A stretch of 64,000 nucleotides of DNA from an uncultured Bacilli bacterium (GTDB lineage Bacteria > Bacillota_I > Bacilli_A > RF39 > UBA660): NCBI GenBank assembly GCA_934098485.1, contig CAKOOH010000004.1, positions 27,210 through 91,209 of the forward strand, in the 5' to 3' direction. The stretch's first letter is position 1; every line of letters starts with the position of its first letter. Below the pieces are notes generated by a model, which saw only the letters and a list, made by a program, of their open reading frames with translations, ran no database searches and had not been told where the DNA came from. Below are positions 50,797-60,135 of this stretch, piece by piece. The position numbers and the translations under genes are program-made.

Positions 50797-51695
50797 TGAA
50801 TTTGTGGAATAATAGAAATTTTACACCCATGCTTCTTAACGAAGAGTTTAAGCCTTTTGATTCAGATGAATATTTATTTGAACTTAAGTATGATGGCATT
50901 AGAGCCTTAATTTTTGCGGATGATAAAGAAGTTTATATAGAAAGCCGTAATAGAAATGATTTAACCATGCTGTTTCCGGAACTTCAAAAAATAAAAGATG
51001 GCTGTGATAAAAAAACTATATTTGATGGAGAAATAATTTGTTTAGAAGATGGAAAGCCTTCTTTTAAGAATGTACAAAAACGCGTGCACTTAAAAAATAT
51101 AAATAAGATTAAAGAGGAAATGGATAGTAATCCAGCGGTATTTATGGTGTTTGATGTTCTTTTTTATGATGGAACTGATTTGACTTCGCTTGATTTAATA
51201 AAGAGGAAAAAGGTTTTAAATAAGTTTAAGGATACAGAAGTTTTTGTAAAATCAAAAGCAGTTGAAAAAGAAGGGATTAAACTTTTTAAATTTGTAAAAA
51301 AAGAAGGATTAGAGGGAATCGTTGCCAAAAGAAAAGATGGAAAGTACTACATAAATGAAAGAACAAGTGAATTTATAAAAATTAAAAATATTCAAAGGGA
51401 TGAATTTTATATTGGTGGTTATATAGAAAAGGAAAATGTTCTTTCTTTAATATTAGTAACTTACGATAATAAAAAATATATTTATGCAGGAAAAGTTATC
51501 GTTGGGAAAAAGCAAATTATATCTAAAGTTTTATTAAAGGAAAAAAGAGTTAAGAATTATTTAGCAGATTTTGAAGAGGAAGCAATATTTATTAAACCTA
51601 GGATAATATGTTTTATAGAGTATTTGGAGAAAACAAAAAATGGTCATTTAAGGCACCCCGTTTTTAAAGGTGTGAAGGATATTAATTATGAGTAG
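50796..51695 (+). CDS. ligD: ATP-dependent DNA ligase, stand-alone LigD ligase domain
   Basis: This 299-residue protein carries only the ligase module of LigD. The nucleophile Lys31 is in ELKYDGIRALIF, followed by FDGEIICL, VFDVLFYDG, EGIVAKRKDGKY and SEFIKIKN. The C-terminal OB fold is complete (GYIEKENVLSLILVTYD, AGKVIVGK). It seals double-strand breaks during end joining. It lies between ku and the nuclease/polymerase part of LigD, with overlaps on both sides. Confidence 0.93.
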   Translation: MNLWNNRNFTPMLLNEEFKPFDSDEYLFELKYDGIRALIFADDKEVYIESRNRNDLTMLFPELQKIKDGCDKKTIFDGEIICLEDGKPSFKNVQKRVHLKNINKIKEEMDSNPAVFMVFDVLFYDGTDLTSLDLIKRKKVLNKFKDTEVFVKSKAVEKEGIKLFKFVKKEGLEGIVAKRKDGKYYINERTSEFIKIKNIQRDEFYIGGYIEKENVLSLILVTYDNKKYIYAGKVIVGKKQIISKVLLKEKRVKNYLADFEEEAIFIKPRIICFIEYLEKTKNGHLRHPVFKGVKDINYE

Positions 51696-53058
51696 TTTAA
51701 AGGATTATAATAAAAAAAGAAATTTTACAAAAACAAAAGAACCTTATGGTAAAAAAATAAAAGGCACAAAAAGTTTACGGTTTGTTATTCAGCATCATTT
51801 AGCAAGAAAGGATCATTATGATTTAAGGCTAGAACATGACGGAGTGTATGTAAGTTTTGCGATACCAAAAGGACCATCTTATAATCCTAAGGATAAAAGG
51901 CTGGCAGTCAAAGTGGAAGATCATCCGATTAGTTATGGCTTATTTGAAGGAATTATTCCAAAGGGAGAATATGGTGCTGGAATAGTTATGCTTTGGGATA
52001 GTGGCTATTATAAAGTTATTAGTGGTAGTTTTAATGATGGCATAATTAAAGTTAACTTTAAAGGAGAAAGAATAATTGGGGCATGGGCTTTGGTTAAATT
52101 TAAAGATGATAACTGGCTTTTAATAAAAGAAAATGATGAGACGGTGAAAAAGAAGGCGGGAATTAGTCAGTTTAAAACTAGTATTAAAACAGGAAAAAGC
52201 ATGGCAGAAATAGCGAAACCAGAAATGTTTTCAATAAATGATTTAAATATTACAAATGGTGATAAGATTATTTTTCCGAAAGAGAAAATTACAAAAGCAG
52301 ATGTAATTAAGTATTATTATGATGTAAAGAAAAAAATGATGCCTTATTTAGAAAATAGATTAATTAGTGTTGTAAGGGCTCCCGAAGGTTTGGATGGTAA
52401 CAGATTTTTTATGAAGCATTTTAATACCGATTCTAAAAATTTAGGTATTAAAAAAATTAAGAGTGATAAAGAGGTTTATGACTATTATTACATAAAAAAC
52501 TATAAAGGAATTCTTGAAGAAGTGCAAATGAACAGTTATGAATTTCATATGTGGGGTGCTAAAGTAAATAGCATTAATAAACCGGATATAATGGTGTTTG
52601 ATTTAGATCCAGATGAGAATTTGCCAATAAGTAGTGTCCGTAAGGGAGTTAGGGAACTTAAAATAATATTGGATAATTTGAAACTTAATTCGTATTTAAA
52701 AACTAGTGGTGGCAAGGGTTATCATGTTGTTGTTCCTTTTGAATTTCCTTCTTGGAAAAAATGCGAAGATGTTTCTAAGAATATTGCTTTAGTTTTAGCG
52801 CAAAATAATCCCAAATTATTTACTTTAAATATTAGAAAAGAAAAAAGAAAAGGGAAAATCTTTATTGATTATTTTAGAAATAAAAAAGGATCCACAAGTG
52901 TAGCGCCCTATTCTTTAAGGCTTAGAGAAAAAGCATCTATTTCTATGCCAATTTCTTGGAAAGATTTAGATAAAATAAAGCCTAATCAAATTACCATAAA
53001 AAATTATAAAACTTATTTAAAGAAAAATCCGTGGAAAAACTTTTTTAATAATAAATAA
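51688..53058 (+). CDS. LigD phosphoesterase plus polymerase/primase domains (split LigD)
   Basis: The 456-residue protein carries the 3'-phosphoesterase domain at 10-150 and the AEP-type polymerase at 190-450. Phosphoesterase metal ligands are His37, His43, Asp45 and His78 (HHLARKDHYDLRLEHDG, VEDHP). The polymerase site is Asp304/Asp306 (MVFDLDPD), with LKTSGGKGYHVVVPF and GSTSVAPYSLRL after it. It trims and fills broken ends. In most bacteria these modules are fused with the ligase in one protein; here they are two genes overlapping by eight bases. Confidence 0.92.
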   Translation: MSSLKDYNKKRNFTKTKEPYGKKIKGTKSLRFVIQHHLARKDHYDLRLEHDGVYVSFAIPKGPSYNPKDKRLAVKVEDHPISYGLFEGIIPKGEYGAGIVMLWDSGYYKVISGSFNDGIIKVNFKGERIIGAWALVKFKDDNWLLIKENDETVKKKAGISQFKTSIKTGKSMAEIAKPEMFSINDLNITNGDKIIFPKEKITKADVIKYYYDVKKKMMPYLENRLISVVRAPEGLDGNRFFMKHFNTDSKNLGIKKIKSDKEVYDYYYIKNYKGILEEVQMNSYEFHMWGAKVNSINKPDIMVFDLDPDENLPISSVRKGVRELKIILDNLKLNSYLKTSGGKGYHVVVPFEFPSWKKCEDVSKNIALVLAQNNPKLFTLNIRKEKRKGKIFIDYFRNKKGSTSVAPYSLRLREKASISMPISWKDLDKIKPNQITIKNYKTYLKKNPWKNFFNNK

Positions 53059-53060
53059 AA

Positions 53061-53468
53061 TTAATTTTTTAATCCACAATTTTTAGTTTTCCAGTTTGCA
53101 AAAAACTCATCGGCATTAATCCAATCAATGTTATACTTTTCGTTTAAATTGCAATCAGCAATTTCTTGGATGGCAAGAGCAGCAATGTAAGCATTTAAAC
53201 TATTTAGTTCTTTATTTTCATACATTTCTTCTATAACCGGAAGAGCCTGCTTTCCTATGGCGATTATATTTTTAAAATATTCATTTTTGGTGTAGTCATA
53301 AGGATTTGATGAAGTTGCATCGGATACACTCATAATTTTTTCTAAATTGGTATTAATAGTATCTTTAATTTTATCTTGAGATGGCTGCTCTTTTTCTTCT
53401 GAAGCGCACCCGCATAATAGAAAAGCACAAAAGATAATTATTATTTTTTTAAATAGATTATTTTTCAT
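53061..53468 (-). CDS. Small lipoprotein of unknown function
   Basis: The 135-residue protein has a signal peptide ending in the lipobox LLCGC, with Cys21 as the lipid anchor. A polar linker follows, then a helical domain (NIIAIGKQALPVIEEMYE, LNAYIAALAIQEIADCNLNEKY) that resembles a HEAT-like repeat. The start overlaps the end of the 3-hydroxyacyl-CoA dehydrogenase gene by 11 bases. Such HEAT-like lipoproteins are frequent in Firmicutes; no partner is obvious. Confidence 0.7.
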   Translation of the reverse strand: MKNNLFKKIIIIFCAFLLCGCASEEKEQPSQDKIKDTINTNLEKIMSVSDATSSNPYDYTKNEYFKNIIAIGKQALPVIEEMYENKELNSLNAYIAALAIQEIADCNLNEKYNIDWINADEFFANWKTKNCGLKN

Positions 53469-54402
53469 ATTTATAAAATCCTTCCTTGGTAGATTTTCCT
53501 AATTTACCTTCTTTTATGTATTTTTCTAAAAGTTCCGCCATTTTTTTGAAGTTATATGGTGCTAAAAATGAAGGAATCTTTAAGTACATTTTTACTATTT
53601 CATAAGCGGTATTTAAACCAATTACATCTAATATTTGAAAAGGGCCTTCCGGTGCACCGGTTCCTAAAACCCAGGCTTTATCAATATATTCAGGAGTAGA
53701 TACGCCATTAACATATAAATCTAATGAAGAAAATAGAAAGGGAATTAACATGGAGTTAAGAAGATAGCCAGATTTTTCTTTTTGAAGGGGAAGTGCGATC
53801 ATATTGATGTTTTTAGCAAATTCTAAAACTTTATTAAAACTTTCTTCGCTAGTTTTGTCATGCTTCATTACTTCGGCTGTATTATTTTTCCATATTGAAT
53901 TAGCAAAATGAAGAGCAAGAAATTTATCAGGTCTTCCCGTGTATTTGGCTAATTTACTAGGAAGTAAAGTGGAAGAGTTAGTTACAATAATGGTACTTGC
54001 GGGAAGAATCTTTGAAAGAGATAAAAACATATTTTTCTTAATATCAAAATTTTCAGTTAAAGATTCAATTACTAAATCAGCGTTGGCAACTGATTTTTTT
54101 AAATCTAATTCATATTTGATATTATTTAGAGCACTTTCTACTTTGGCAAGACACTCTTTTTCATCAAAATTATCATAAGTAGCTAAACCCCGACACCATG
54201 CTGACATAGTCTTTCCTTCCGCAGTTCCCATTAATTTTATGGCTTTTATATATTCTTCTTTAAACGCTAATATTTTATTTTGCGTTTTTTTCATACTTTC
54301 TATACTTCGTAAATAAATTGTTACATCAAAATTACAGTAAGCCGCTTGTAAAGCGATTTGTGAGCCTAGAACGCCACCGCCAATAACAGTAATATTTTTC
54401 AT
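53458..54402 (-). CDS. 3-hydroxyacyl-CoA dehydrogenase
   Basis: The 314-residue NAD-dependent enzyme has the Rossmann loop VIGGGVLGSQIALQAA, the NAD/active-site blocks ADLVIESLTENFDIKKNMF and TNSSTLLPSKLA, a LALHFANSIWKNNTAEVM segment and the C-terminal GTGAPEGPFQILDVIGLNT domain. The Ser-Asn-Ser and LHF-N region match HAD of butanoate or beta-oxidation pathways, interconverting 3-hydroxyacyl- and 3-oxoacyl-CoA. No other beta-oxidation gene is nearby, so its role is unclear. SD is GGAGGT. Confidence 0.88.
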   Translation of the reverse strand: MKNITVIGGGVLGSQIALQAAYCNFDVTIYLRSIESMKKTQNKILAFKEEYIKAIKLMGTAEGKTMSAWCRGLATYDNFDEKECLAKVESALNNIKYELDLKKSVANADLVIESLTENFDIKKNMFLSLSKILPASTIIVTNSSTLLPSKLAKYTGRPDKFLALHFANSIWKNNTAEVMKHDKTSEESFNKVLEFAKNINMIALPLQKEKSGYLLNSMLIPFLFSSLDLYVNGVSTPEYIDKAWVLGTGAPEGPFQILDVIGLNTAYEIVKMYLKIPSFLAPYNFKKMAELLEKYIKEGKLGKSTKEGFYKYEK

Positions 54403-54432
54403 GATACCTCCATACTATAAATAACATAAATG

Positions 54433-54441
54433 ATTATAGCA
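54433..54441 (-). promoter_or_regulatory. Extended -10 promoter of the 3-hydroxyacyl-CoA dehydrogenase gene
   Basis: TGCTATAAT on the minus strand lies 31 bases before the start codon. Confidence 0.55.
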
Positions 54442-54501
54442 TACTATTTTAATAAATTTGTGTTTTGTGTCAAATATTGATGACAAGATTGTAAAGAAAA
54501 A

Positions 54502-55134
54502 TTAAATTTTTCTAGCTTTAAGGAGTATATAATCTTCTTTATCTACTATGCTTTCTGTTATTTCTTGGAAACCAACTTTTTTTAATACTTCTTTTTCATG
54601 TTTAATAGTAAGTGGCGTATCTATGTGTTTATGATTTTCAATGTTGTTTTCTAATTCAAATAATTGTTTACTTTCTATATCTGGTGTGGCAGCAATTTTA
54701 TCACAATTAATAAACTGGCCTTTTTCTTTTAAACAATTATATATTTTTTTATATAATTTTATTTTTTCATCTTTCTTAAAATGATGCAGTGCTGATGTAG
54801 AAATAACGGCATCATAATTATTGCCGAATTCAATTTCGAAAAAGTCACCACAAATGGTGATTACACGATCAGCAAAACTTCTTTTTTTTAACTCTTCGAG
54901 CATTTTTTCAGAAATATCTATAACGGTTACTTCTGCTGATGGAAATAACTCAAATACATGAATTAATTCTAGTCCTGTGCCAGCACCTAAATCTAATATT
55001 TTTTTAGTGTTTTTATCTAAGTTATCACCTAATGTTTTTTTAGTTTTCATATAAATACTATGCACATTATCATAAGAATCAATTTTTTCATTAAAGAATG
55101 TTCTTTGTTTTTGATTTCTTTCATATAAATTCAT
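54502..55134 (-). CDS. Class I SAM-dependent methyltransferase
   Basis: The 210-residue protein has motif I ILDLGAGTGLELIHVF, the acidic residue ending strand 2 (VTVIDISEKML), AVISTSALHHF at motif IV and a following helix. These are features of small-molecule methyltransferases of the Methyltransf_11/25 type. The acceptor is unknown. It starts 29 bases after the GNAT gene stop, so the two may be one transcript. Confidence 0.84.
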   Translation of the reverse strand: MNLYERNQKQRTFFNEKIDSYDNVHSIYMKTKKTLGDNLDKNTKKILDLGAGTGLELIHVFELFPSAEVTVIDISEKMLEELKKRSFADRVITICGDFFEIEFGNNYDAVISTSALHHFKKDEKIKLYKKIYNCLKEKGQFINCDKIAATPDIESKQLFELENNIENHKHIDTPLTIKHEKEVLKKVGFQEITESIVDKEDYILLKARKI

Positions 55135-55163
55135 AATTACATAACTCCTTAAATTTTTTATTA

Positions 55164-55787
55164 TTAATGGATAAGTCTTTTTACACTAGTGATTTTATTT
55201 TCTATAATAAATGGTTCATAAATATTTTTATATTTATCTATAGTTTCAATCACATCAAACCAATAAACATTTGTTAACATTCCATCTGACGGATCTATTT
55301 CTGTTCTTTCAAGTTTTCCACCTAACGCTTTTAATGTTCTATCTGATCCTGCATTATTAACATCGCATGCTAACATTACTTTATCAAGTCCTACTTTTCT
55401 TGCTTCAATCATAACCAAATATAGATTAATCTTATTATATCCCTTTCTTCTTTCTGTTGGTCTAATACTATATCCTATATGACCGCCAAATTGTAGCATT
55501 AATTCACTTAAATTCCATCTAAGATTAATCGTTCCTACAATTCTGTTATCGTTTGCCCTAATTAACAAAAAAGTTTTTCCGGGACATCTTCCGATTTTTT
55601 GGGCATATTCTTCGTTTTCAATATTCAAGCATCTTTCTAATACTTGTTCAAATGGATAACCATCTAATATTTTATCTAATGATCCGGTTCCATTTATATC
55701 AGATTTATATTTAACGAATTCATTAATATATTCTATTATTTCAGCTTTTCTTTCAATTGAAGGTTTTTCTAAATAAAATTTTTCCAT
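55164..55787 (-). CDS. GNAT-family N-acetyltransferase
   Basis: The 207-residue protein has the GNAT acetyl-CoA loop in GGHIGYSIRPTERRKGYNKINLYL, preceded by RIVGTINLRW and followed by KVMLACDVNNAGSDRTLKALGGKLE. It most resembles the RimI/YjdJ-like acetyltransferase group; the substrate is unknown. A 26-base palindrome overlaps its presumed promoter. Confidence 0.85.
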   Translation of the reverse strand: MEKFYLEKPSIERKAEIIEYINEFVKYKSDINGTGSLDKILDGYPFEQVLERCLNIENEEYAQKIGRCPGKTFLLIRANDNRIVGTINLRWNLSELMLQFGGHIGYSIRPTERRKGYNKINLYLVMIEARKVGLDKVMLACDVNNAGSDRTLKALGGKLERTEIDPSDGMLTNVYWFDVIETIDKYKNIYEPFIIENKITSVKRLIH

Positions 55788-55838
55788 AGAATTCCTTTCT
55801 AATACTCGTTTTTTTATAATTATATACTATAAAAAATA

Positions 55839-55864
55839 GTTCACATTATCAAGATTATGTGAAC
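55839..55864 (-). promoter_or_regulatory. Palindromic operator candidate upstream of the GNAT/methyltransferase operon
   Basis: GTTCACATTATC and GATTATGTGAAC are complementary arms with one mismatch and a 2-base centre. The element overlaps a candidate -35 (TTGATA on the minus strand, 17 bases before TAGTAT). The remainder of the 190-base gap to 55981 holds only AT-rich sequence. Confidence 0.45.
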
Positions 55865-55980
55865 CAAATTTAAAATAATTCTTTATTAATATAGGTATTT
55901 TTATTATAATAATCAATTAATTTTTATTTTAAAACTGACCTTTATTTTCATTTATGCTAAGAACTCATTAAAAAGCCGAT

Positions 55981-56544
55981 TTAATATTTCAGTACTTCTT
56001 TTGCTGAATTATATTGTTTTTCAACAAGTTTTTTACCTTTTTCAGACATTTTGTTATAACTTCTATTAAGTTTATCCATAACAAATTTACTTCCCTCATC
56101 AATGGATAAGTTCTTTTCTCTGTAAACCATGCTTAGTAATGAAGGAATATTATAAAAGTGTGCCATGGCATCTGAATCAGCTAGACATATTTCTTCCGGC
56201 GAAGTTTTTTCTGTCAATCTACTTCCTCGATGATTTAAAATACATTTTTTTATTAATTCGATTTTATTTTTAGGATATTTTTCTTTTAACAAAAGCTCTT
56301 CAGCAAGTTGTGCTCCGATTATATGATGTTCTTCTGTATAATTTACATCTGTGACACTTGCTATGTCATGAAGAAGAGCTGCTAAAGATACAATTTCTAT
56401 ATCGGCGCCATATTCATTTGCATATTTCTTTGCAAGTTCATATACTGTTTTAATATGATGGTCCCAAGCACCTATTCCATATGCATTTGTTGGAAGTTCA
56501 CATCTATTTTTTACTTCATTATATATTATCTCTTCGATTGTCAA
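55981..56544 (-). CDS. HD-domain phosphohydrolase
   Basis: The 187-residue protein has the HD signature: a first His pair near the N-terminus (WDHHIKTVYELAKKYA), the HD dyad in SLAALLHDIAS, and later NHRGSR and CLADSDAMAHF. It should be a metal-dependent nucleotide or phosphate-ester hydrolase. I favour TTG 56544 as the start with AAGG seven bases before it; a GTG at 56553 would lie inside the SD. The ATG-less start makes the N-terminus uncertain. Confidence 0.8.
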   Translation of the reverse strand: MTIEEIIYNEVKNRCELPTNAYGIGAWDHHIKTVYELAKKYANEYGADIEIVSLAALLHDIASVTDVNYTEEHHIIGAQLAEELLLKEKYPKNKIELIKKCILNHRGSRLTEKTSPEEICLADSDAMAHFYNIPSLLSMVYREKNLSIDEGSKFVMDKLNRSYNKMSEKGKKLVEKQYNSAKEVLKY

Positions 56545-56857
56545 ATAAATCACCTTCTTATAATTCTTTTATTATTTTATCATATTTACTACAATATTAT
56601 TTTTATTATTTTTATGAAAGTTTATGTATCCAAGTATGAACCACATGGTTTAATTTATATATAATTAAAAGGCTACTATTTGATTATTATAGGTTCTTTA
56701 CTAAGTTCCTTTATATTTATATAAAAGAACATTATAACAACCAATATTAAATAATGATTTTGTTATTATCAAAGTTATTTATTAATTGATTGTTTAACGT
56801 CCTATCATGTTTTTTAATTAAATATACTATGCGTCATTAAAAATAATTTTATATCTT
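56545..56857. other. 313-base gap without a recognisable gene
   Basis: The stretch is over 80 per cent A+T. It holds no open frame with a ribosome binding site, no convincing hairpin terminator and no homology I recognise. It should contain the promoter for the HD gene and the 3' end signal of the phosphodiesterase gene, but neither is clear. Confidence 0.5.
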
Positions 56858-57967
56858 TTATTTAGTATCAATAACTATTAAAGGTACAAGTATTTCATCA
56901 TCTGTATATCCGGCATGCTGAGATTTTAATACTTCGTTTCCAACATATAATATTGTTTTATCTGTTTTTCCTATTGCTAAATAATCTCCTAATGAATCTC
57001 TAAATATTTCATTTTCTTCACCATCACCAAATAATTTTGAATCAATTACATCTGCTTTATTATATAAATCAAAATCATTAGAAAAGTGTTTCTTAAATAA
57101 TCTTTCGAATGTTTCTTTTTTTTCGGGTTTTATAAAGAAATTTACAGCTCTAGGTTCTATTGAAGTATTTCTAACCAAGCATTCTACAATATCTGGATAT
57201 TCTTTTAAGTCAATATTAATAACATTTTTATGGCCATGATCTGCTACCACAAAAATTATTGTATCCTTAATATCTTCACTTAATTTTTGGATTCTTTTAT
57301 TTAAATCAAGAATTATATTTTTTGCTTCAATACAATCTGTTCCCAATTCATGCATTGTGCTATCTGGTTCCGTACTATAAGCATAAATATATTTTTTACC
57401 ATCTTCATTACATTTTTCTACAATAATATTAAACATATCATCATAATCTTTATATGCATTATCCCCGAATGGAAATAATGTATAACCTTTGTATTGTGTT
57501 TTTTCATTAATTTCATCCATTATGGATTTTGTTTTCATATGTTTTGCTTTAAAATCTATAGCTTCTTGTAATGGTTTATATTCAAAATCTCCTTTTTCAG
57601 AATTTAAGAATGTTGTAATTGTTTTATCTATATCTTTAAAATACATATCCCAACCAAGCATTCCAGATTCAACTGGATTTAATCCTGTCATAATAGATGT
57701 AGTTGCAGCGACTGTTGTTGCGGGAAAAACAGTAGTTATATCCTTATATTTATTAGAAATAAGAAATGTATTTTCATCTAGCACTCTTTCGATAATTTTT
57801 GAGCCCATTCCATCACATAAAATTGTAACCACATTTTTAGGCTTTTTTAATTCTAAAAGTTCATCGATGTAACTTAAAGTATTATGCTTGTAATCTAAGC
57901 CAAAATATTTTCTTATTGAGCAAGCTAAATTAGTTAAACATTCATTATAATTATTCTTTACTTTCAT
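56858..57967 (-). CDS. Alkaline phosphatase-superfamily phosphodiesterase/nucleotide pyrophosphatase-like protein
   Basis: The 369-residue protein has the metal Asp in VTILCDGMGSK, a nucleophile Thr in the block TTVFPATTVAATTSIMTGLNP, later HELG, and VVADHGHKN, the paired Asp-His ligands of type I phosphodiesterases. It lacks a signal peptide or membrane helix, unlike many members, so it may be cytoplasmic. The family hydrolyses phosphodiesters or phosphonates; the substrate is not known. A functional link to the phosphonate importer 50 kb away is only a thought. Start is ATG 57967 with AGGTGA. Confidence 0.83.
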   Translation of the reverse strand: MKVKNNYNECLTNLACSIRKYFGLDYKHNTLSYIDELLELKKPKNVVTILCDGMGSKIIERVLDENTFLISNKYKDITTVFPATTVAATTSIMTGLNPVESGMLGWDMYFKDIDKTITTFLNSEKGDFEYKPLQEAIDFKAKHMKTKSIMDEINEKTQYKGYTLFPFGDNAYKDYDDMFNIIVEKCNEDGKKYIYAYSTEPDSTMHELGTDCIEAKNIILDLNKRIQKLSEDIKDTIIFVVADHGHKNVINIDLKEYPDIVECLVRNTSIEPRAVNFFIKPEKKETFERLFKKHFSNDFDLYNKADVIDSKLFGDGEENEIFRDSLGDYLAIGKTDKTILYVGNEVLKSQHAGYTDDEILVPLIVIDTK

Positions 57968-57984
57968 GATTATCACCTATAATT

Positions 57985-57993
57985 ATTATAGCA
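57985..57993 (-). promoter_or_regulatory. Extended -10 promoter of the phosphodiesterase gene
   Basis: TGCTATAAT on the minus strand lies 18 bases before the start codon. Confidence 0.55.
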
Positions 57994-58094
57994 TACGGGA
58001 AGCAATTAATTATACTTTCAATAATGCTCCCCATTAATATAACGACTTTATATATTTCTTATTATCGACACTATTTATTTATAAATATAATTAT

Positions 58095-58889
58095 TTACTC
58101 ACTTAAATCCGCTTTAATATCAGCAGCCATTGCTACTAAAACCCCTTTTTTTAATTTACTTAAATCGAAGTTTTCTCTGTGCACTGCTACAGGCATATTA
58201 CCAATCGCAGTATCTAAATCTATTATTGTAAACTTAATAATATTATCAGCTATATTTACCTCAACATCTTTAAAATCTGTTACTTCACCTATTATAAATG
58301 AACATGGTTCGTTTGCTCCGATCATAACTCTTCCATCAGCCATCATTTTGAGGTCCATAGTAATCACTTTTTTGCCTAAAGCTGGTATATCAATTTCTTC
58401 ACCTAATCCTAAAGCTTTATTTATTTCATATTCATTTTCAAACACACTTATTTGAAATGGAAATGCAGATAGATAAACATCTCTTTCTTTATTTTCTATA
58501 TCTTCTGAAATTGTGTATCTATTAACTGTTTCAATATCAAAATGTTTTTCTTGGTCTAAATCATATACCAAATAGTACTCATTTGCCTCTGAAGATTCTT
58601 CTAATTTTTCTTCAAAATGCAATTTAGTCTTATGATCTGATAACAATATAACGTCTGTATCAACTAATTTAATACTATCAGCTCTTACTATTAAAGTAAT
58701 TACCACTTTCCCTATTTCTTTCTTAGCATGGATATCTTTAAAAAATGTTGTCATATGTATTTTGGTTTTATCATCACTAACAAATACATTATCAGCTCTT
58801 TCTGTATATTTAGTTACAATATCAGAAAATAGTTTTTTTCTAAAGTCTTCTTCCTTATCAGCAATAAAAGAATTAAAATGTACTGGCAT
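58095..58889 (-). CDS. Soluble protein of unknown function
   Basis: I do not recognise this 264-residue protein. It has no membrane segment or signal peptide, few Cys (one) and an even alternation of strands and helices (KVVITLIVRADSIKLVDTDVI, IIKFTIIDLDTAIGN). It starts at ATG 58889 with AGGAAGGTGAT. The next element upstream is one copy of a 25-base direct repeat that bounds the Fic/WYL island, so this gene probably belongs to the stable chromosome. Its composition matches the neighbouring genes. Confidence 0.6.
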   Translation of the reverse strand: MPVHFNSFIADKEEDFRKKLFSDIVTKYTERADNVFVSDDKTKIHMTTFFKDIHAKKEIGKVVITLIVRADSIKLVDTDVILLSDHKTKLHFEEKLEESSEANEYYLVYDLDQEKHFDIETVNRYTISEDIENKERDVYLSAFPFQISVFENEYEINKALGLGEEIDIPALGKKVITMDLKMMADGRVMIGANEPCSFIIGEVTDFKDVEVNIADNIIKFTIIDLDTAIGNMPVAVHRENFDLSKLKKGVLVAMAADIKADLSE

Positions 58890-58942
58890 ACTATCACCTT
58901 CCTATATAAATTATATGTATGATATGAATAAATCATAATTTT

Positions 58943-58967
58943 TTATTACAGTAGAATGTAATTAATG
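58943..58967 (+). repeat. Left copy of a 25-base imperfect direct repeat (island boundary candidate)
   Basis: The 25 bases match 63630-63654 at 23 positions, with an identical 16-base core TAGAATGTAATTAATG. In this A+T-rich DNA one such pair could arise by chance in a window of this length. Even so, the other copy sits at the break point of a truncated integrase. Confidence 0.45.
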
Positions 58968-59015
58968 GTAGTTATATAAAAGAATTTTTACACTATTTTT
59001 TAATTTACTGTATTT

Positions 59016-60095
59016 TTATAGTTGTTCAACAAAAGTATCATATATTCTGATGTATCTATATGTTATTCTATTGGTTCCTTCCTTCTTTTCTTTTACAACT
59101 ATATTTAGTTTAATCATTTTATTTAAAATATTATTAATAGAGTTAAAATGTACATTAAGTTCATCCGCCATTTCTTGGGCTGTAAAAACTATTTTTTTTA
59201 TCATCAATGGATGCATTTTAAGTACAATACTACCATGAATATTTTCTTTTATTAGTTCTTCATCTTCATCATATACTTTATTAATTTTTTCTATTCTACC
59301 AATATTTCTTGTACACTGATCTATTACGCATTGTAAGAAAAATCTAACAAACCCATCAACATTACCATTCCTACATTCATTAAGTGCATTATAATAATTT
59401 GCTTTAAATAATTCGATTATTTCCGATAAAAATAGTATCGGTTTATCATTTTTTAATTTTGCGAGTTGTAATGTCATTAAGGCTCTTCCCATTCTTCCGT
59501 TGCCATCCTTATATGGATGGATTGATTCAAATTGAACATGAGAAATAGCAACTTTTATAAATGCTTCTTCGTCATACATATTATTCATATATTCCATTAA
59601 GTTTTCTAATAAATCTGGAACTTCTTCAGGAACGGGAGGAACAAAGGTTGCTCCTTCTTTTCCTAAACCTCTAGGGCCAATATAATTTTGAATAGAACGA
59701 ATTTCTCCAGGTGACTTGTCTTTCCCTCTAACATCTGAAAGCAATATTTTATGCATAGAGTTAATCATATCAATACTAAATTTTTTATCTTTTAATTTCT
59801 GATTTGCAAAATCTAACATTCTCTTTAAATTTTTAATTTCCTTAATACTTTCATTTGAATCCTTGTAATCGATATAGTACATGTCATCTTGAGATATTTG
59901 AGTTCCCTCTATTCTTGATGATCTAATACTTTCACCTAACACTAAAGAATCAAGAAAATAATTCTGATCAAATTTAAACATTTTTAATAATGATTTATAT
60001 TGCCCATATTTATCATTTGCTTGTCCTAATAATTTTATTGTTTCTTTATCAAGTTTATATAAAATTGGAAGCATTTTTGCTTTATACGGTTCCAT
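59016..60095 (-). CDS. Fic-domain AMPylase-type protein, class II
   Basis: The 359-residue protein has an N-terminal Fic_N domain with the inhibitory helix motif S59-SRI-E63-G64 (class II, self-inhibited). The Fic active site SIHPYKDGNGRMGR follows with His193, and the C-terminus carries a winged-helix-like region (FTAQEMADELNVHFNSINNILNKM). It transfers AMP or another nucleotide to protein hydroxyls; chromosomal class II copies are often stress or defence regulators. The start at 60095 follows AAAGGAGG. A 12-base inverted repeat lies 41 bases upstream. Confidence 0.9.
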   Translation of the reverse strand: MEPYKAKMLPILYKLDKETIKLLGQANDKYGQYKSLLKMFKFDQNYFLDSLVLGESIRSSRIEGTQISQDDMYYIDYKDSNESIKEIKNLKRMLDFANQKLKDKKFSIDMINSMHKILLSDVRGKDKSPGEIRSIQNYIGPRGLGKEGATFVPPVPEEVPDLLENLMEYMNNMYDEEAFIKVAISHVQFESIHPYKDGNGRMGRALMTLQLAKLKNDKPILFLSEIIELFKANYYNALNECRNGNVDGFVRFFLQCVIDQCTRNIGRIEKINKVYDEDEELIKENIHGSIVLKMHPLMIKKIVFTAQEMADELNVHFNSINNILNKMIKLNIVVKEKKEGTNRITYRYIRIYDTFVEQL

Positions 60096-60135
60096 TAAAT
60101 AATCCTCCTTTATTATAAAATATCATAATTTACCA

